A stretch of DNA of 16,833 nucleotides from JBDGRJ01 sp042218065 (GTDB lineage: Bacteria; Patescibacteriota; Patescibacteriia; Magasanikbacterales; UBA922): NCBI GenBank assembly GCA_042218065.1, contig JBDGRL010000086.1, forward strand, positions 1 through 16,833. Reading direction: 5' to 3'. This document shows, in pieces, positions 15,805 through 16,833 of this stretch. The translations under genes were made by a program, and so were the position numbers. Position 1 is the stretch's first letter, and each line of letters starts with the position of its first letter. The notes under the pieces were generated by a model that saw nothing but the letters and a program-made list of their open reading frames with translations, did no database searches and was not told where the DNA came from.

Positions 15805-15885
15805 ATGATGGGAGATAACGGTACTTGTCCCGAATGTGGGGCACCGGTAGAAGAATGTAGTTGCGGAAGTCCTTCTGACGAATAA
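15805..15885 (+). CDS. Four-cysteine miniprotein (26 codons), putative zinc ribbon
   Basis: The frame begins with two ATG codons (15805 and 15808) and encodes MMGDNGTCPECGAPVEECSC followed by GSPSDE. The cysteines at 8, 11, 18 and 20 form C-P-x-C-G and C-x-C pairs, the spacing of a minimal zinc knuckle. The rest is acidic and contains no hydrophobic core. A perfect -10 box stands upstream, and the stop lies 2 nt before a strong intrinsic terminator. That arrangement supports a real short gene over a chance ORF. The function is unknown. No Shine-Dalgarno is evident, as in most genes here. Confidence 0.55.
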   Translation: MMGDNGTCPECGAPVEECSCGSPSDE

Positions 15886-15887
15886 AG

Positions 15888-15920
15888 AGAAAGCCCGCCT
15901 TGAGCGGGCTTTCTTGTTTT
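15888..15920 (+). terminator. Intrinsic terminator of the ATP synthase operon and miniprotein
   Basis: GAAAGCCCGC (15889-15898) pairs perfectly with GCGGGCTTTC (15904-15913) around CTTGA, followed by TTGTTTT. This is a GC-rich 10-bp stem with a U tract, the clearest terminator in the window. Confidence 0.93.
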
Positions 15921-15949
15921 CATATTTAGCTTTATTTTTCTCAAAAATC

Positions 15950-15958
15950 TGGTAAAAT
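15950..15958 (+). promoter_or_regulatory. Extended -10 promoter of the last gene
   Basis: TGG followed by TAAAAT (15953-15958) forms an extended -10 element just after the terminator. A weak -35, TTTATT (15931-15936), lies 16 nt upstream. The start site would be near 15965, about 34 nt before the ATG at 15999. Confidence 0.5.
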
Positions 15959-15998
15959 GATATTAACTTAAACAAAGTTAAATCTAGACATAAATACT

Positions 15999-16073
15999 AT
16001 GACCAGAGAAACACCACAACCTCCTCCAGAAATTGAAAACTATGGAAAGGTAATACCGGAAACACAAAGATAG
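15999..16073 (+). CDS. 24-residue ORF ending in TAG, in frame with the next gene
   Basis: The ATG follows a promoter-like element and an AU-rich leader, the same context as the reliable starts in this window. It encodes a Pro/Glu-rich segment, MTRETPQPPPEIENYGKVIP then ETQR, and stops at TAG (16071-16073). The same frame then stays open to the window end. It is most likely the true N-terminus of the following gene, cut off by a nonsense mutation or sequencing error. A leader peptide is the alternative. Confidence 0.45.
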   Translation: MTRETPQPPPEIENYGKVIPETQR

Positions 16074-16100
16074 GAAGCCGATGAAGAAATCAAGGAATTA

Positions 16101-16833
16101 ATGGAGGAGGTGTATGAAATTTTAAGAAAACAAAAAAAGATATCCGATAATATAGCAGAGTTACATAATTTTACTGAAAGTTGTAATTCAGAGCTGGTAG
16201 GTGCGGAATTATGTAAGTATATCGAAGATGGTATTGATGAAATACTACCCTCGACGGAGAGCCATGACCAAAGTTATTGGGTAACTGCAAACGAAGATGA
16301 AAAGTTTAATGATGCAATACAATCTCTTGAAAGAGAGGCAGCAGCGGAAAAGTCTACAGGTGATAGGTATCACTCTGAAGAAGATTTAAAAAGATCTCTT
16401 GTACTTAAAAAAGTATACTTGAAACAGGCAAAACAGAGAAAAGAGACCGAAGAAGAGATAGAGCATATGATTGAAAAACAGCCATGGTATCAAAGATTGG
16501 GCTCTACTGTTAAAGGTTGGTTTAGCTCTGATGGTAAGAAAGAACAAGAGACTAGAGCTGAAGAAGTAGCTAAAAAAATAAGTCAAACTAAAAGAGAGAG
16601 AAAGATAAAAGCAGCTAGGCTAATCAAAAAAAGAACCGATGAAGCAGAAGTGGATTGGGATAAGCTGTATCAGCGAAGTGAAAGATTGGTAAGACTCGCC
16701 GATATTATTCAAGAAGTGCAAGCACTACAATCCAGACTGAAAGGAGATGAATCTAAAGTAGCTGTTCCCATAAAAGACTTACAACAATTAGAACAAGCCT
16801 ACGACCATCCGGCAATTTCTGAAGAACCTTTAA
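16101..16833 (+). CDS. Unrecognised charged helical protein, 3' truncated, possibly pseudogenised at its start
   Basis: The frame is open for 244 codons from the first ATG after the TAG at 16071 and runs off the window. In-frame sense codons also fill the gap back to that TAG. The protein is strongly charged, with long Glu/Lys/Arg/Gln/Ala-rich stretches predicted as helices or coiled coil. Examples are LMEEVYEILRKQKKISDNIAE at the start and AEEVAKKISQTKRERKIKAA in the middle. A short tryptophan-containing turn (QPWYQRLGSTVKGWFSSDGK, near residues 127-146) breaks the helices. There is no signal peptide or membrane segment, and I recognise no family. No Shine-Dalgarno precedes this ATG. The intended start may instead be 15999. 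Confidence 0.6.
   Translation, partial: MEEVYEILRKQKKISDNIAELHNFTESCNSELVGAELCKYIEDGIDEILPSTESHDQSYWVTANEDEKFNDAIQSLEREAAAEKSTGDRYHSEEDLKRSLVLKKVYLKQAKQRKETEEEIEHMIEKQPWYQRLGSTVKGWFSSDGKKEQETRAEEVAKKISQTKRERKIKAARLIKKRTDEAEVDWDKLYQRSERLVRLADIIQEVQALQSRLKGDESKVAVPIKDLQQLEQAYDHPAISEEPL

Noticed and set aside
15670..15975. 101-codon reverse-strand ORF across the atpC end and terminator
   Set aside because: It overlaps the end of atpC, the miniprotein and a clear terminator, has no recognisable motif, and reads as a shadow frame.
1..16833. UGA recoded to glycine, as in Gracilibacteria and Absconditabacteria
   Set aside because: All conserved genes are full length under the standard code with no in-frame TGA, and the lipoprotein gene ends in TGA.

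Overview
The window is about 37-40% GC by eye. Every gene recognised is on the + strand. It looks like a fragment of a bacterial genome with a compact, economical layout. Several things suggest a candidate-phyla (CPR/Patescibacteria-like) lineage: most genes start after AU-rich leaders with no Shine-Dalgarno sequence, the methionyl-tRNA synthetase is short with an atypical signature, the ATP synthase delta subunit is reduced, and tiny orphan proteins are present. This placement is an inference, not proven. The standard code fits. TAG ends several recognised families at normal lengths, TAA ends most of the others, and TGA ends one gene.

Region 1 (1-962) holds the 3' end of a DUF368/PopT-type membrane protein, then an intergenic region with nested inverted repeats. 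Region 2 (963-4284) is a two-gene unit: a UPF0182 membrane protein and a DoxX/DUF417-like membrane protein. The UPF0182 gene contains a 100-N scaffold gap flanked by an exact 55-nt duplication. Collapsing the duplication restores one intact frame of 905 codons, so the gap appears to be an assembly artefact. Region 3 (4285-5230) is a stand-alone predicted lipoprotein gene. It has a good sigma70-type promoter, a leader with three stem-loops, the window's only strong Shine-Dalgarno sequence, its only TGA stop, and two perfect stem-loops behind it. Region 4 (5221-8937) is a likely operon: metG, an unrecognised protein with a carbonic-anhydrase-like C-x-D / H-x-x-C pattern, a CvpA-family membrane protein and a TatD-family hydrolase.

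Region 5 (8995-15748) is a complete F-type ATP synthase operon, atpI/Z-B-E-F-H-A-G-D-C, behind a near-consensus promoter. Its c subunit has a second carboxylate (Glu27) plus Glu60-Ser-Thr-x-x-Tyr. This matches the two-carboxylate sodium-coupling motif described for Fusobacterium nucleatum, so the enzyme is probably sodium-coupled. Region 6 (15749-15920) has a TATAAT box, a 26-codon four-cysteine miniprotein and a textbook intrinsic terminator. Region 7 (15921-16833) is an unrecognised charged, helical protein that runs off the window. Its frame is interrupted by one TAG at codon 25.

No CRISPR array, insertion sequence, rRNA or tRNA was found. The strongest biological leads are the c-subunit ion site, the isolated structured-leader lipoprotein locus, the carbonic-anhydrase-like protein and the TAG-interrupted last gene.
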